From an uncultured Opitutia bacterium (GTDB taxonomy: Bacteria > Verrucomicrobiota > Verrucomicrobiia > Opitutales > Opitutaceae): DNA of 64,000 nucleotides. Below are positions 26,540-35,900 of the stretch, one piece after another. A program made the position numbers and the translations under genes. Location of the stretch: positions 21,106 to 85,105 of the forward strand of contig CAITWF010000051.1 of the NCBI GenBank assembly GCA_903896015.1, written 5' to 3'. Within the stretch, counting starts at the first letter, position 1. Every line of letters starts with the position of its first letter. The notes under the pieces were generated by a model. The model had not been told where the DNA came from. It saw only the letters and a program-made list of their open reading frames with translations, and made no database searches.

Positions 26540-26888
26540 GTCTCAGCGGATCCTTTGTCAGGCTATTATACGAGTCTTAATAAGCGGCGTCGATGTGATC
26601 AAGTCAGGCTGATTCGCGAATGCAGGCCGCAGCGCTCAACAATTAACTCTTAACAACCAACGCTCAGGATGGAGCAACCCTTCGACACGGACGTTGCTCG
26701 GTTCCTTGAGCGATAAAAGTTAAGCGTTAAACGTTGAAGGTTTCCCCACTCAAGGATCCATCGGATCCGGCTGAGCGTTGAGCCAGTGAGGGCAAGGCCG
26801 ATGTGACTCGCGGCAGCGCCCTGCAACGGTTGCCGCAACTTCCCGGTTGCCGTAACCGCGCCGCGTCGCGAACGTCTGGCCCGCGTTC
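26540..26888. other. Non-coding, AT-richer spacer next to the IS630 remnant
   Basis: This 349-bp stretch has no credible gene. It is visibly richer in A/T than its neighbours (for example around 26560-26600 and 26700-26740). It contains a long-range inverted repeat, CAACGCTCAG (26658-26667) with CTGAGCGTTG (26771-26780), and several GTTAA/TTAAC words. The TCGGATCCGG word at 26761-26770 also occurs near 26014 on the other side of the remnant. This looks like insertion-sequence debris plus the promoter region of the DUF1080 gene. Confidence 0.4.
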
Positions 26889-28766
26889 ATGAGCCACCAC
26901 CCCTCTCCCCTGCGCGCGTTCGCGTGCGCCTTCCTCGCGATCGCCGCAGCGCACGCGCAATCCCTCATCCCACCCGAGCGCGTGCCGCTCGATTCGCTCG
27001 CAGCCTTTCGCGCGCCGCCCGCCAACTGGCAACTCGCCGGTGGCCTTGCCGGCGATCCGCGCCACGACAAAACCCTCACCCCCACGCCCGGCTTCGGCGT
27101 GCTCGTGAACAACCCTTCCAAAAAGGCACCCGACCCGATCGAAAATCTTTTCACCGCCTGGGAGCACGCCGACCTCGAACTCGATCTCGATTTTCTGATG
27201 GCGCCGGGCTCCAACTCGGGCGTGTTTTTGCAAGGTCGCTATGAAGTGCAGCTCTTCGACAGCTCGGGCGTAAAGACACCAACGTTTGCCGACTGCGGCG
27301 GAATCTACGAGCGATGGGACGACAAACGAGGGAAAGGCAAGGAAGGCTACGAGGGTATCGCGCCGCTCGCCAACGCCTCACACGCGCCCGGCCTTTGGCA
27401 GCATCTGCACATCGAGTTCTTCGCGCCGCGCTTCGATGCCACCGGAAAGAAGGCCAAAAATGCCCGCTTCGCCAAAGTCGTCCTCAACGGCTTCACCGTG
27501 CAGGAAAACGTCGAGGTCACCGGCCCGACGCGCAGTGCCGCTTTCGACGATGAGAAACCGTTTGGCCCGCTGATGATCCAAGGCGACCACGGTTCCGTCG
27601 CGATTCGCGCGCTTGCGGCGAAACGCTTCGATCCCGCAACGCACGTGGGCGTCGAAAAACTCGGCTACAAACTTTACCCCGGCACTTTCAAAGCCGTCGG
27701 CGACTACGATAAGGAGAAACCCGAGAGTGTCGGCGTGCCTGCGAAATTTTCCCATACCGCCGTAGAGAAGTCCGGAAGGTTCGCGCTCGTTTTCACTGGC
27801 AAGTTCGTTTTGCCTCATGACGGTGATTATGGGTTTACCGCACAGTCGAACGCCTCCGTTCGCCTGCTGATCGACGACCAGCTGGTCATTGCACCACTTG
27901 AGCGCAGCTCCGAACCTGGAAAAATCTTTCTGAAAGCCGGCGCCCACGCCTTTCGCCTCGATCAACTGCACACCTCGGGTGGAAAGCCCACGCTCGATCT
28001 CCTGGTGGAGGGACCGGGACTCGCGCCACAGTCGGTAATGGCCAACGAGCCCCGCCCCTCCCGCGAAGTCACCAAAAAGCCGACCCAAATCCCCATCGAG
28101 CCGATTGGCAACCGTGTGCGGCTGCAGCGCAGTTTCGTGCCGTTCGAGCCGAAGAAACGCCTCTATTGCATCAACGTCGGTTCGCCGACGGGCGTGAACT
28201 ACAGCTACGATCTTGAGACCGGCACCGTGCTACGGGTGTGGCGCGGCGGTTTCCTCGATGCCCGCGAGCTGTGGGAGGGCCGCGCCGAGAACCAGCTCAC
28301 AATCCCGACAGGGCCGAGCCTTACGTTCGGCGGCAAGCCCACGGTAGCGTTGATTGAGTTTCCGCTTACGGGCGGCTGGCCTGACCAGGCCGACGCGATG
28401 CAGTCGTCGCAGGGCTACACGCTCGAAGCCGATGGCCAGCCGGTGTTCCTGTCGAAGCTTTCCGACATAACGATCCGCGATCGCGTCTCGCCGATGGTCG
28501 AAGGATCCGGCCTCACGCGCTCGCTCACAATCGGCGGCGAGCTCAACAGCTGGTCGACGTGGGTGCTGCTCGCCGAAGCCGACACGATCACGCCGCAACC
28601 CGGCGGAACCGGCTGGGTCATCGGCGACCGCGAGTGGTATCTCGACTGGCCGAGCGGTTCTGCGCACACGCCCGTAATTCACACGCGTAACGGGAAGCAG
28701 CAGCTCGTGATACGCATCACGAAGCCGGCGCTCAACGCACCCATCAATTACTCCCTCGTCTGGTAA
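26889..28766 (+). CDS. Secreted DUF1080 (3-keto-glycoside hydrolase-like) protein with PA14-like domain
   Basis: A 625-residue secreted protein (signal peptide ending AFLAIAAAHAQ). The N-terminal domain (about residues 30-240) is of the DUF1080 type: DLELDLDFLMAPGSNSGVFL, GRYEVQLFDSSG, CGGIYERW and GPLMIQGDHGSVAIR. DUF1080 proteins include 3-keto-disaccharide hydrolases. A PA14-like carbohydrate-binding domain follows (about 265-380: FTGKFVLPHDGDYGFTAQS, RLLIDDQLVI, RLDQLHTSGG). The C-terminal third is a further beta-rich domain of unknown role (YDLETGTVLRVWRGGFLDAR). It lies 7 bp before the azurin-tailed propeller gene, so the two probably work together on an oxidised sugar. Confidence 0.8.
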   Translation: MSHHPSPLRAFACAFLAIAAAHAQSLIPPERVPLDSLAAFRAPPANWQLAGGLAGDPRHDKTLTPTPGFGVLVNNPSKKAPDPIENLFTAWEHADLELDLDFLMAPGSNSGVFLQGRYEVQLFDSSGVKTPTFADCGGIYERWDDKRGKGKEGYEGIAPLANASHAPGLWQHLHIEFFAPRFDATGKKAKNARFAKVVLNGFTVQENVEVTGPTRSAAFDDEKPFGPLMIQGDHGSVAIRALAAKRFDPATHVGVEKLGYKLYPGTFKAVGDYDKEKPESVGVPAKFSHTAVEKSGRFALVFTGKFVLPHDGDYGFTAQSNASVRLLIDDQLVIAPLERSSEPGKIFLKAGAHAFRLDQLHTSGGKPTLDLLVEGPGLAPQSVMANEPRPSREVTKKPTQIPIEPIGNRVRLQRSFVPFEPKKRLYCINVGSPTGVNYSYDLETGTVLRVWRGGFLDARELWEGRAENQLTIPTGPSLTFGGKPTVALIEFPLTGGWPDQADAMQSSQGYTLEADGQPVFLSKLSDITIRDRVSPMVEGSGLTRSLTIGGELNSWSTWVLLAEADTITPQPGGTGWVIGDREWYLDWPSGSAHTPVIHTRNGKQQLVIRITKPALNAPINYSLVW

Positions 28767-28773
28767 CGCCACG

Positions 28774-30795
28774 ATGAAACGCTTTTTCCTTCCCACCCTT
28801 TTCCTCGCGACGGCTGCGTCGTCCGCTTTCGCGCAGGTCAACAACCCCTCCTCCGCCGAGCGCTTCGCGAAACCGTCGAGCGAACTCGTCGTGCGCGAAA
28901 ACAAATATTACGCGCGCACGCCGCTGGTCGTGCCCGACGACATCGTGCTCGAGACGAGCGGCATTCTTGCGCTGCCCGGAAAAAAACTGATCGTCACGAC
29001 CCGCCGCGGCGAAGTCTGGATCATCGAGGGCGCCTACGACGCGACCGCGAAGCCGAAATTCACACTGTGGGCGTCCGGCCTGCACGAGCCGCTCGGGATC
29101 ATACCCGCACCAAAAGGCGGCTACTACATTGCACAGCGCGAGGAACTCACGCGCGTCGCCGACATGGACGGCGACGGCCACGCCGACCTTTTTGAGACGA
29201 TCTGCAAGCTCCCGATCTCGGGCGCTTATCACGAATACGCCTTCGGCCCCGTGATGGCGCCAAACGGCAACCTCCGCGTCACGCTCAACGTGGCGTTCGG
29301 CGGCGCAACGCAGGCACCCGCCCCGTGGCGCGGCTGGATTGTGGAGATTACGCCCGACGGACAATTGATCCCGATCGCGGCGGGGCTGCGCTCGCCGTGC
29401 GGATTTACTGTGACGGCGGGGGGCGTGTGGTTTTACGCGGAGAATCAAGGCGAGTGGGCGGGCTCGGGTCGCATCACCGAGATCGAGCCGGGCGACTTCA
29501 TGGGCCATCCGGCCGGGCTCGCGTGGAGCAAACTCGCGGGCTCGACCGTGAAACTGCGGCCCGAGGACATTCAGGATTTTGAAAAACCTTATGTGGATGT
29601 CGCCAAGACCCTGCCCGGCTTGAAGCTGCCGACCGTCTGGTTTCCTCATGCGGTCCTCGGCATCTCGAACTCGGACATCAAGGAAGACACAACCGGCGGA
29701 AAGTTCGGGCCGTTCGCCGGCCAGCTCTTTGTGGGCGATCAGGGCCAGAGCAAAATCATGCGCGTCGCGCTCGAAAAAATCAAAGGCACCTGGCAAGGCG
29801 CAGTGCTCCCGTTTCGCGAGGGCTTCGACTGCGGCATCATCCGGCTCGGCTGGGGCGAGGATGGCTCGCTGTTCGCCGGCGAGACCGCGCGCGGCTGGGG
29901 CTCCGTTGGACCGAGTCAGCAAGGGCTCGAGCGGCTCACGTGGACAGGTGAGACGCCGTTTGAAATCAAGGAAGTCCACGCGCAGCCGGACGGCTTCGTC
30001 CTGACGTTCACCTCGCCGGTTGATCGAGCGACCGCGGAAAAGCTCGAGAGCTACTCGATCGCAGGCTTCACCTATCTTTATCACAAGACCTACGGCAGCG
30101 CACCGGTGAAGCGCATCGGCTGCCCGGTGCGAAAAGTGATCGTTGCACCCGATGGGCTCAGCGTGCGGCTCGCGAGCGGGTGCCTGCGCGAAGGCTACAT
30201 CCACGAAATCAAAGCGGCCGGAGTGCGTTCGGCCAACGGCAGCGAAACTCTGGTGCACCCGACGGCCTATTATACGCTCAACCAAATCCCCGGCGGCGAT
30301 CGCATCATGCCGGCAGATCCGAAGGACGCGGAGCTATGCGTCGCTCCCGTGCCCGCCGCCGCCAACGCCAGCACCAAGAAGCACCCGAACAAGGCGCCCG
30401 CCGACTGGACCGGCGACGACGGCGACGTGACTCTCCTGCTCGGCACCCAGCCCGGGCTGAAATTCGACAAGACCGAACTCACTGCGAAGGCCGGCTCCCA
30501 CGTGCGCCTAGTTTTCCAAAACGGCGATGACATGCTTCATAACTTTGTGCTCTGTGCACCCGGCAAGGGCCAGACGGTGGGCGCCGCGGCGCTGCTGTTC
30601 GGGCTCGACGGCGCGGAGAAAAATTATGTCCCCGATTCCGCCGATGTGCTCTTCCACACCGCGCTCACGCAACCCGGCACGAGCGACACGATTTTCTTCA
30701 GCGCCCCGGCCACGCCCGGCGACTACGATTTCATCTGCAGCTTTCCCGGCCACGCAGCGTTGATGAAGGGCGTGCTGCATGTGACGGCGAAATGA
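28774..30795 (+). CDS. Secreted beta-propeller dehydrogenase-like protein with C-terminal azurin domain
   Basis: A 673-residue secreted protein (signal peptide MKRFFLPTLFLATAASSAFA). Residues of about 40-420 form a propeller of the PQQ-dependent sugar-dehydrogenase/PVC-dehydrogenase type (SGILALPGKKLIVTTRRGEV, PMAPNGNLRVT-like turns, GHPAGLAWSKLAG, FVGDQGQSKIMRV). Its own cofactor cannot be confirmed. The last about 125 residues match azurin: MLHNFVL supplies the first copper His (about residue 588), and CSFPGHAALMKG (about 655-666) carries the Cys, His and Met ligands in azurin spacing. It is therefore probably a periplasmic sugar oxidase passing electrons to its own type 1 copper centre. 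The partner DUF1080 gene is directly upstream. Confidence 0.82.
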   Translation: MKRFFLPTLFLATAASSAFAQVNNPSSAERFAKPSSELVVRENKYYARTPLVVPDDIVLETSGILALPGKKLIVTTRRGEVWIIEGAYDATAKPKFTLWASGLHEPLGIIPAPKGGYYIAQREELTRVADMDGDGHADLFETICKLPISGAYHEYAFGPVMAPNGNLRVTLNVAFGGATQAPAPWRGWIVEITPDGQLIPIAAGLRSPCGFTVTAGGVWFYAENQGEWAGSGRITEIEPGDFMGHPAGLAWSKLAGSTVKLRPEDIQDFEKPYVDVAKTLPGLKLPTVWFPHAVLGISNSDIKEDTTGGKFGPFAGQLFVGDQGQSKIMRVALEKIKGTWQGAVLPFREGFDCGIIRLGWGEDGSLFAGETARGWGSVGPSQQGLERLTWTGETPFEIKEVHAQPDGFVLTFTSPVDRATAEKLESYSIAGFTYLYHKTYGSAPVKRIGCPVRKVIVAPDGLSVRLASGCLREGYIHEIKAAGVRSANGSETLVHPTAYYTLNQIPGGDRIMPADPKDAELCVAPVPAAANASTKKHPNKAPADWTGDDGDVTLLLGTQPGLKFDKTELTAKAGSHVRLVFQNGDDMLHNFVLCAPGKGQTVGAAALLFGLDGAEKNYVPDSADVLFHTALTQPGTSDTIFFSAPATPGDYDFICSFPGHAALMKGVLHVTAK

Positions 30796-31034
30796 GCGCG
30801 CACCTTGCTCCGCTGCCGCCCGAGCCGCGCCCCGGCCGCTATCGCCACTACAAGGGCAACGAGTATCGCGTGCTCGGGCTCGCGCGCCATTCCGAATCAC
30901 TGGAGCCGCTTGTCGTCTACCAGGCGCTCTACGGTGAACGCGGACTTTGGGTCCGGCCAGCCGCAATGTTTGTCGAAACCATTGAGGTGACGGGCCAGCG
31001 CGTGCCGCGCTTCGCCTTCGTCGCTCCAGAATAG
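30792..31034 (+). CDS. DUF1653 domain protein
   Basis: An 80-residue cytoplasmic protein. RPGRYRHYKGNEYRVLG, PLVVYQALYGERGLWVRP and MFVETIEVTGQRVPRF are the usual DUF1653 pattern; function unknown. Its ATG overlaps the stop of the preceding gene (ATGA), so it is cotranscribed with the azurin-tailed protein. Confidence 0.85.
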   Translation: MSAHLAPLPPEPRPGRYRHYKGNEYRVLGLARHSESLEPLVVYQALYGERGLWVRPAAMFVETIEVTGQRVPRFAFVAPE

Positions 31035-31093
31035 GGCGCGGACGCGGCATTGCGCGCCGCGCGACCGCGCCTCACGGTAACGATCGCTCCATC

Positions 31094-32992
31094 GTGTCCG
31101 CGCCGCCTGAAAATCCCTCCCGCTTCACCCCGCGTACCGCCGTCGCATTGATCGTCGTCGCGACGATTGCGGCCTACGCGAACAGCCTCGGCGGCCCGTT
31201 CGTCTACGACGACCGCACCTCGATCCCCGACAACCCGACGATCCGTCATTTCGCGACGGCGTTTTTTCCGCCCCACGCGCTTGGCGAAACAGTCGGCGGC
31301 CGGCCGCTGCTGAATCTCAGCTTCGCGCTCAACTACGCGATCAGCGGCACGGCCGTGTGGAGCTATCACACGCTCAACCTGCTCATCCACCTCGCGGCGG
31401 GACTCGCGCTTTTTGGCGTAGTGCGGCGCACGCTTTCAACTTTCACTGCTCAATCTTCGACTTCGACGGCCTGCGCGGTGGTTCTGCTCTGGACGCTGCA
31501 TCCGCTCCAAACCGAATCCGTCACCTACACCGTACAGCGCTCCGAGTCGTTGATGGGGCTATGCTACTTGCTTACGCTTTATTTTTTTGTGCGGAGCACC
31601 AATGCGCCTGCTGAAAAAAAGTGGCCCGCACTTTCTGTCCTCGCGTGCGGGTGCGGCATGGCGAGCAAGGAAGTGGCCGCCTCCGCGCCACTCGTCGTGT
31701 TGCTCTTCGATCGCACGTTTTTCGCCGGCTCGTTTCACGCAGCATGGACGCAACGCAAAAAATACTATCTTGCGCTCGCCACCACGTGGCTGCCACTCGC
31801 GCTGTTCGTCGCGAGCACCGGCGGCAACCGCGGCGGCACCGCCGGGCTCGACGTGGGCGTCGCGCCATGGGCCTACGGCCTCACCCAATTCCGCGCGGTC
31901 ACCCATTACCTCGCGCTCGCGTTCTGGCCCGCGCCGCTCGTCTTCGAATACGGCACCTTCTGGGAAACCGATCCGTTCGCGGTCGTGCCGTTCGCACTGC
32001 TCGTCATCGGGCTCCTCGGAGTCACAGCGTGGGCGCTCTGGAAAAAACCCGCGCTCGGGTTTCTCGGCGCGTGGTTCTTCGTGATGCTCGCGCCCACCTC
32101 GCTCATTCCCGGCACCACCCAAATGATCGTCGAGCACCGGATGTATCTCTCGCTCGCCGCCGTCGCGGTGCTCGTCGTGCTCGCGCTGCAGCGTTGGTGC
32201 GGCACGCGCAGCATGATCGCCGCCTATCTCACCACCGCCGTGCTGCTGAGCGTGACGTTCGCCCGCAACGCCGACTACCGCACCGAAATTTCGCTATGGG
32301 CCGACACCGCGCAGAAACGACCCGCCAACGCCCTCGCCCACTGCAATCTCGCGATCTCGCTCGTCCAAGCCGACCGCCTCGACGAGGCGCTCGTCCACTA
32401 CGAACGCTCCCTCGCGCTCGCCGATCGTTCGGCCAACACCCACTACAACTATGCCGTGCTGCTCGCGCGCCTTGATCGCACCGCCGAGGCGCTCACGCAC
32501 TACGAGGCCGCCGTGCGCCTCAAACCCGACTTTGCCTCCGCGCAGGCGAATCTCGGCACGCTGCTGTTTCTGAATCAGCGCGCCGCCGACGCCATCCCAC
32601 ACCTGGAGCACGCGCTCCGCCTCAACCCCAACGACAGCGACACCCACTGCACGCTCGCCAACGCCCTCGCCCAAACCAGCCGCGTGCCCGCCGCACTCGA
32701 ACACTACCAGCGCGCCCTCGCCCTCGATCCGGAAAATCCCGAGCACCACTACAACTTTGCCAACACGCTCCTCCTCCTTGGCAACACGTCCGAGGCGATC
32801 GCGCACTACGAACGCGCGCTGCGTGCCCGCCCCGACGAGGCGGACACCCACTACAACCTCGCACTCGCCCTCGAGCAATCCGGCCGCGCCGCCGACGCGC
32901 TAGCCCAGCTTGAGATCACGCTCCGCCTCCGCCCCAACGATCCCGCTGCGCGCGAAAATCTGGGGCGGCTCCGAGCCACGTTGCGCCCCTAA
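31094..32992 (+). CDS. Membrane TPR protein with TMTC/PMT-like N-terminal half
   Basis: A 632-residue protein starting with GTG. The N-terminal half has about nine to ten hydrophobic segments and an early acidic loop (FVYDDRTSIPDNPTI), followed by RPLLNLSFALNYAISG and HTLNLLIHLAAG. This is the pattern of TMTC-like and PMT-like glycosyltransferases of the GT-C fold. From about residue 405 to the end there are about six tetratricopeptide repeats (LVHYERSLALADRSANTHYN, EALTHYEAAVRLKPDFASAQ, and similar). It could glycosylate or scaffold envelope proteins; activity is inferred only. Its stop overlaps the stop region of the opposing histidine kinase by 4 bp. Confidence 0.72.
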   Translation: MSAPPENPSRFTPRTAVALIVVATIAAYANSLGGPFVYDDRTSIPDNPTIRHFATAFFPPHALGETVGGRPLLNLSFALNYAISGTAVWSYHTLNLLIHLAAGLALFGVVRRTLSTFTAQSSTSTACAVVLLWTLHPLQTESVTYTVQRSESLMGLCYLLTLYFFVRSTNAPAEKKWPALSVLACGCGMASKEVAASAPLVVLLFDRTFFAGSFHAAWTQRKKYYLALATTWLPLALFVASTGGNRGGTAGLDVGVAPWAYGLTQFRAVTHYLALAFWPAPLVFEYGTFWETDPFAVVPFALLVIGLLGVTAWALWKKPALGFLGAWFFVMLAPTSLIPGTTQMIVEHRMYLSLAAVAVLVVLALQRWCGTRSMIAAYLTTAVLLSVTFARNADYRTEISLWADTAQKRPANALAHCNLAISLVQADRLDEALVHYERSLALADRSANTHYNYAVLLARLDRTAEALTHYEAAVRLKPDFASAQANLGTLLFLNQRAADAIPHLEHALRLNPNDSDTHCTLANALAQTSRVPAALEHYQRALALDPENPEHHYNFANTLLLLGNTSEAIAHYERALRARPDEADTHYNLALALEQSGRAADALAQLEITLRLRPNDPAARENLGRLRATLRP

Positions 32993-35900
32993 ACCCGCTC
33001 AAGTTGCTGGTGCACCATGCGGAGCAGCTCGCCCACAGGGCACGGCTTCATCAAAACTGACTGCACGCCCAACGCGGTCAGCTCATCGCGCGGTTCGCGC
33101 TGATCGAGCCCAGTCATCGCAACGATCGGCAAGTGCGGATGGCGCGAGCGCAGCGCCGCGACGAGCGCCACGCCGCCCATGACCGGCATCATCACGTCCG
33201 TTAGCACCAGGCCAATTTCCGCCTCGTGCCGCCGGAAGTTCTCGAGCCCATCCTCGCCGTTCACCGCTGCGCACACGCGATAACCGTGACGCTCCAGCAC
33301 GTAGCGAATGGCTTCACGGACATCGCGCTCGTCATCGACCACGAGAATCATCTGGCCGCTCCCCGCGGGCGCGTTGCCGATGGACTCCTTTAAGGATGTG
33401 CCTCCACCGGGCGTCGCCGGGAGATAAACCCGAAACGTCGCACCCTTTTCGGGCACGGAATCGACGGCCACAAATCCGTCGTAACTGCGCACAATCCCGA
33501 TCGCCGTCGAAAGCCCAAGCCCGGTGCCCTTGCCCAGCGGCTTCGTGGTAAAAAACGGATCGAAAATCCGATCCTTGATCTCAGGCGCAATGCCACAGCC
33601 GGAGTCACGCACCTCAATCATTACGTAGGGCCCTGCGCGAGAGGTGGGCGGCAGCAACAGATCGCCTGACTCGATCATCAGGTTGGTCGCGAAGATCGTG
33701 AGTTGTCCGCCCTTCGGCATCGCATCGCGTGCATTGACGCACAGATTGAGTATCACTTGGTGCACCTGCGTGGGATCGGCGAGGACGCTCCAGAGGTCCG
33801 GTGCAATTTCACGCCGCAGTTCGATTTCACGCGGGAACGTCTCCTGCACCACCATGGCCATCTCCTTAAGAACATGCCGGGGTTGCATCAGGCCAAGCGC
33901 GCCCTCGGTCCCACGGCTGAAGGTCAACAGCTGCTTGGTGATTTCCGCCCCGCGCTGCGCTCCCACCTGAACCATCGCCAGCAATTCCCGGTCATGTTCC
34001 TCCGGCAGCTTGTCCTTAAGCAGACCTGCCACCATCAGCATTGGGGTGAGGATGTTGTTCAAGTCATGCGCTACTCCGCCCGCGAGGGTGCCGATCGCCT
34101 CCATCCGCTGGCTCTGGCGGTTCTGCGCCTCCATGAGCTTTCGCTCCGTGATATCCTGCTTGATCGCGATGAAGTGCGTGATGACGCCGTTCTCGTCATG
34201 GAGCGGGGTAATCGTCACATCCTCGCTGCGAAACGCACCGTCCTTACGGCGGTTCACAATCTCGCCGCGCCAGACCTTGCCTGCGATGATCGTTTCCCAT
34301 AGTTGGCGGTAAAATGCCCGCGATTGCTGGCCTGACTTCAGCAACGCCCCTGAATTCTTTCCTCGCACCGCTTCCAGCGTCCAGCCGCTCATCACTGTAA
34401 AAGCCGGATTGACCCATTCAATCAGACCTTTCCGGTCGGTGATAACGATGGCGTTGGCAGCGGCCTTGAGTGCCGCGCCGTGCAGGCGCAAGGTGCGCTC
34501 CGCCTCACGCCGGGCCGTGATATCACGATCCATTCCGCGGTAGCCACACCATGTTCCATCGGGCGCAAAGACGGGGACTCCGTTGGTCTCAACAACCACG
34601 AGTCGTCCGTCGCGGTGGCGGTTGACGTTTTCCAGCGCCTGCACCGGCGCTCGCTTGGCCGCAATTTCGCCGAACACCTGGGCCACGCGAGCCGCCTCAG
34701 CCTCCGGCATGAAATCGAAAGGCGTCTTACCCATCACTTCGTCGGGAGTGTAGCCGAGCAGATCCTTCACACGTGGGCTCGCGTAGGTATAGCGGGCCTG
34801 CGCATCGACTTCCCACACCCAGTCAAACGAGGTTTCCACGAGGGCGCGATAGCGATCCTCGCTGAGACGGAGCGCACGATCTGCGCCTTTTTCTGCGGTG
34901 ATATCGCGACTGATCCCGAGCACACCCCGCAGTTTCCGATCCGGACCCCAAAAGGGAGTCTTGAGCGTATCGAAGAGCCGCTGCCTCCCGTCTGGATAGC
35001 TCACCCACTCCTCGTTGCGCTGAATCTGGAGATTCTCCAGCATGAGAGAATCGAATCGGCAGAACATGTCGGCCATCTCCTTCGGAAACACATCGTGGTC
35101 CTTTTTGCCGATAATCGCCTCGCGCGGCTGACCCACAAACGCAGCGAAGGCCGGATTGCACGCGAGATACGTGCCGTCCGTCGCCTTGAAGAAGATCAGA
35201 TCAGGGATCGAATCGATCAGTGCTTGGATTAACGCAGACTGATTCATCAATTCCGCCTGAGCGCGTTTTGCGGCTGTGACATCTTGCACCAAACCAACGA
35301 CGAGTTGCTCGGCCGCATCGAACTCTGCCGTGGAATGAAGGTCGACCACGTCACCTGTGGACGGCCGCACAATCTGAAACTCCACGTCGTAGGCCGCTTC
35401 GCCCGCGAGGAGCCGCCGCATCGCTTCGTCCAGCATGGCGCGTGAATCGGGACGCGTAAACTCCTTGAGGCGCGCGAAGGACAGTTGGTCGTCGCCGACG
35501 CCGTAGATGCGCTTCGCCTCCGGCGAGCCCCAGATCACTCCCGTCTTCAAATTCAGGGCCCATCCGCCGGTAGCACTCATGCGCTGCGAGGCGAACAGCC
35601 AGCGCTGCGTGCGCTCCAATTCCTCCTCGGCGCGCTTGCGGGCGGAGATGTCCCGCACCACCGCCAGCACGCGGAGACATCCGCCGATCTCCGCCCGGCG
35701 CATCGACACCTCCACCCAAAAGCTCTCCCCAGATACCTTGCGCGCTAACCACTCGAATGTCTGCGGCTCGGAGTGCGCCACCTCTCGGATGCGTGCGAAA
35801 GCCCCTGCCATAGTATGCTCGGCTCCTTCCCCAACCAGCGCGGCCGGAGCCGCCGCCATCAATTCCTCCTTTGAGGCGAAACCATACATGCGCAACATGG

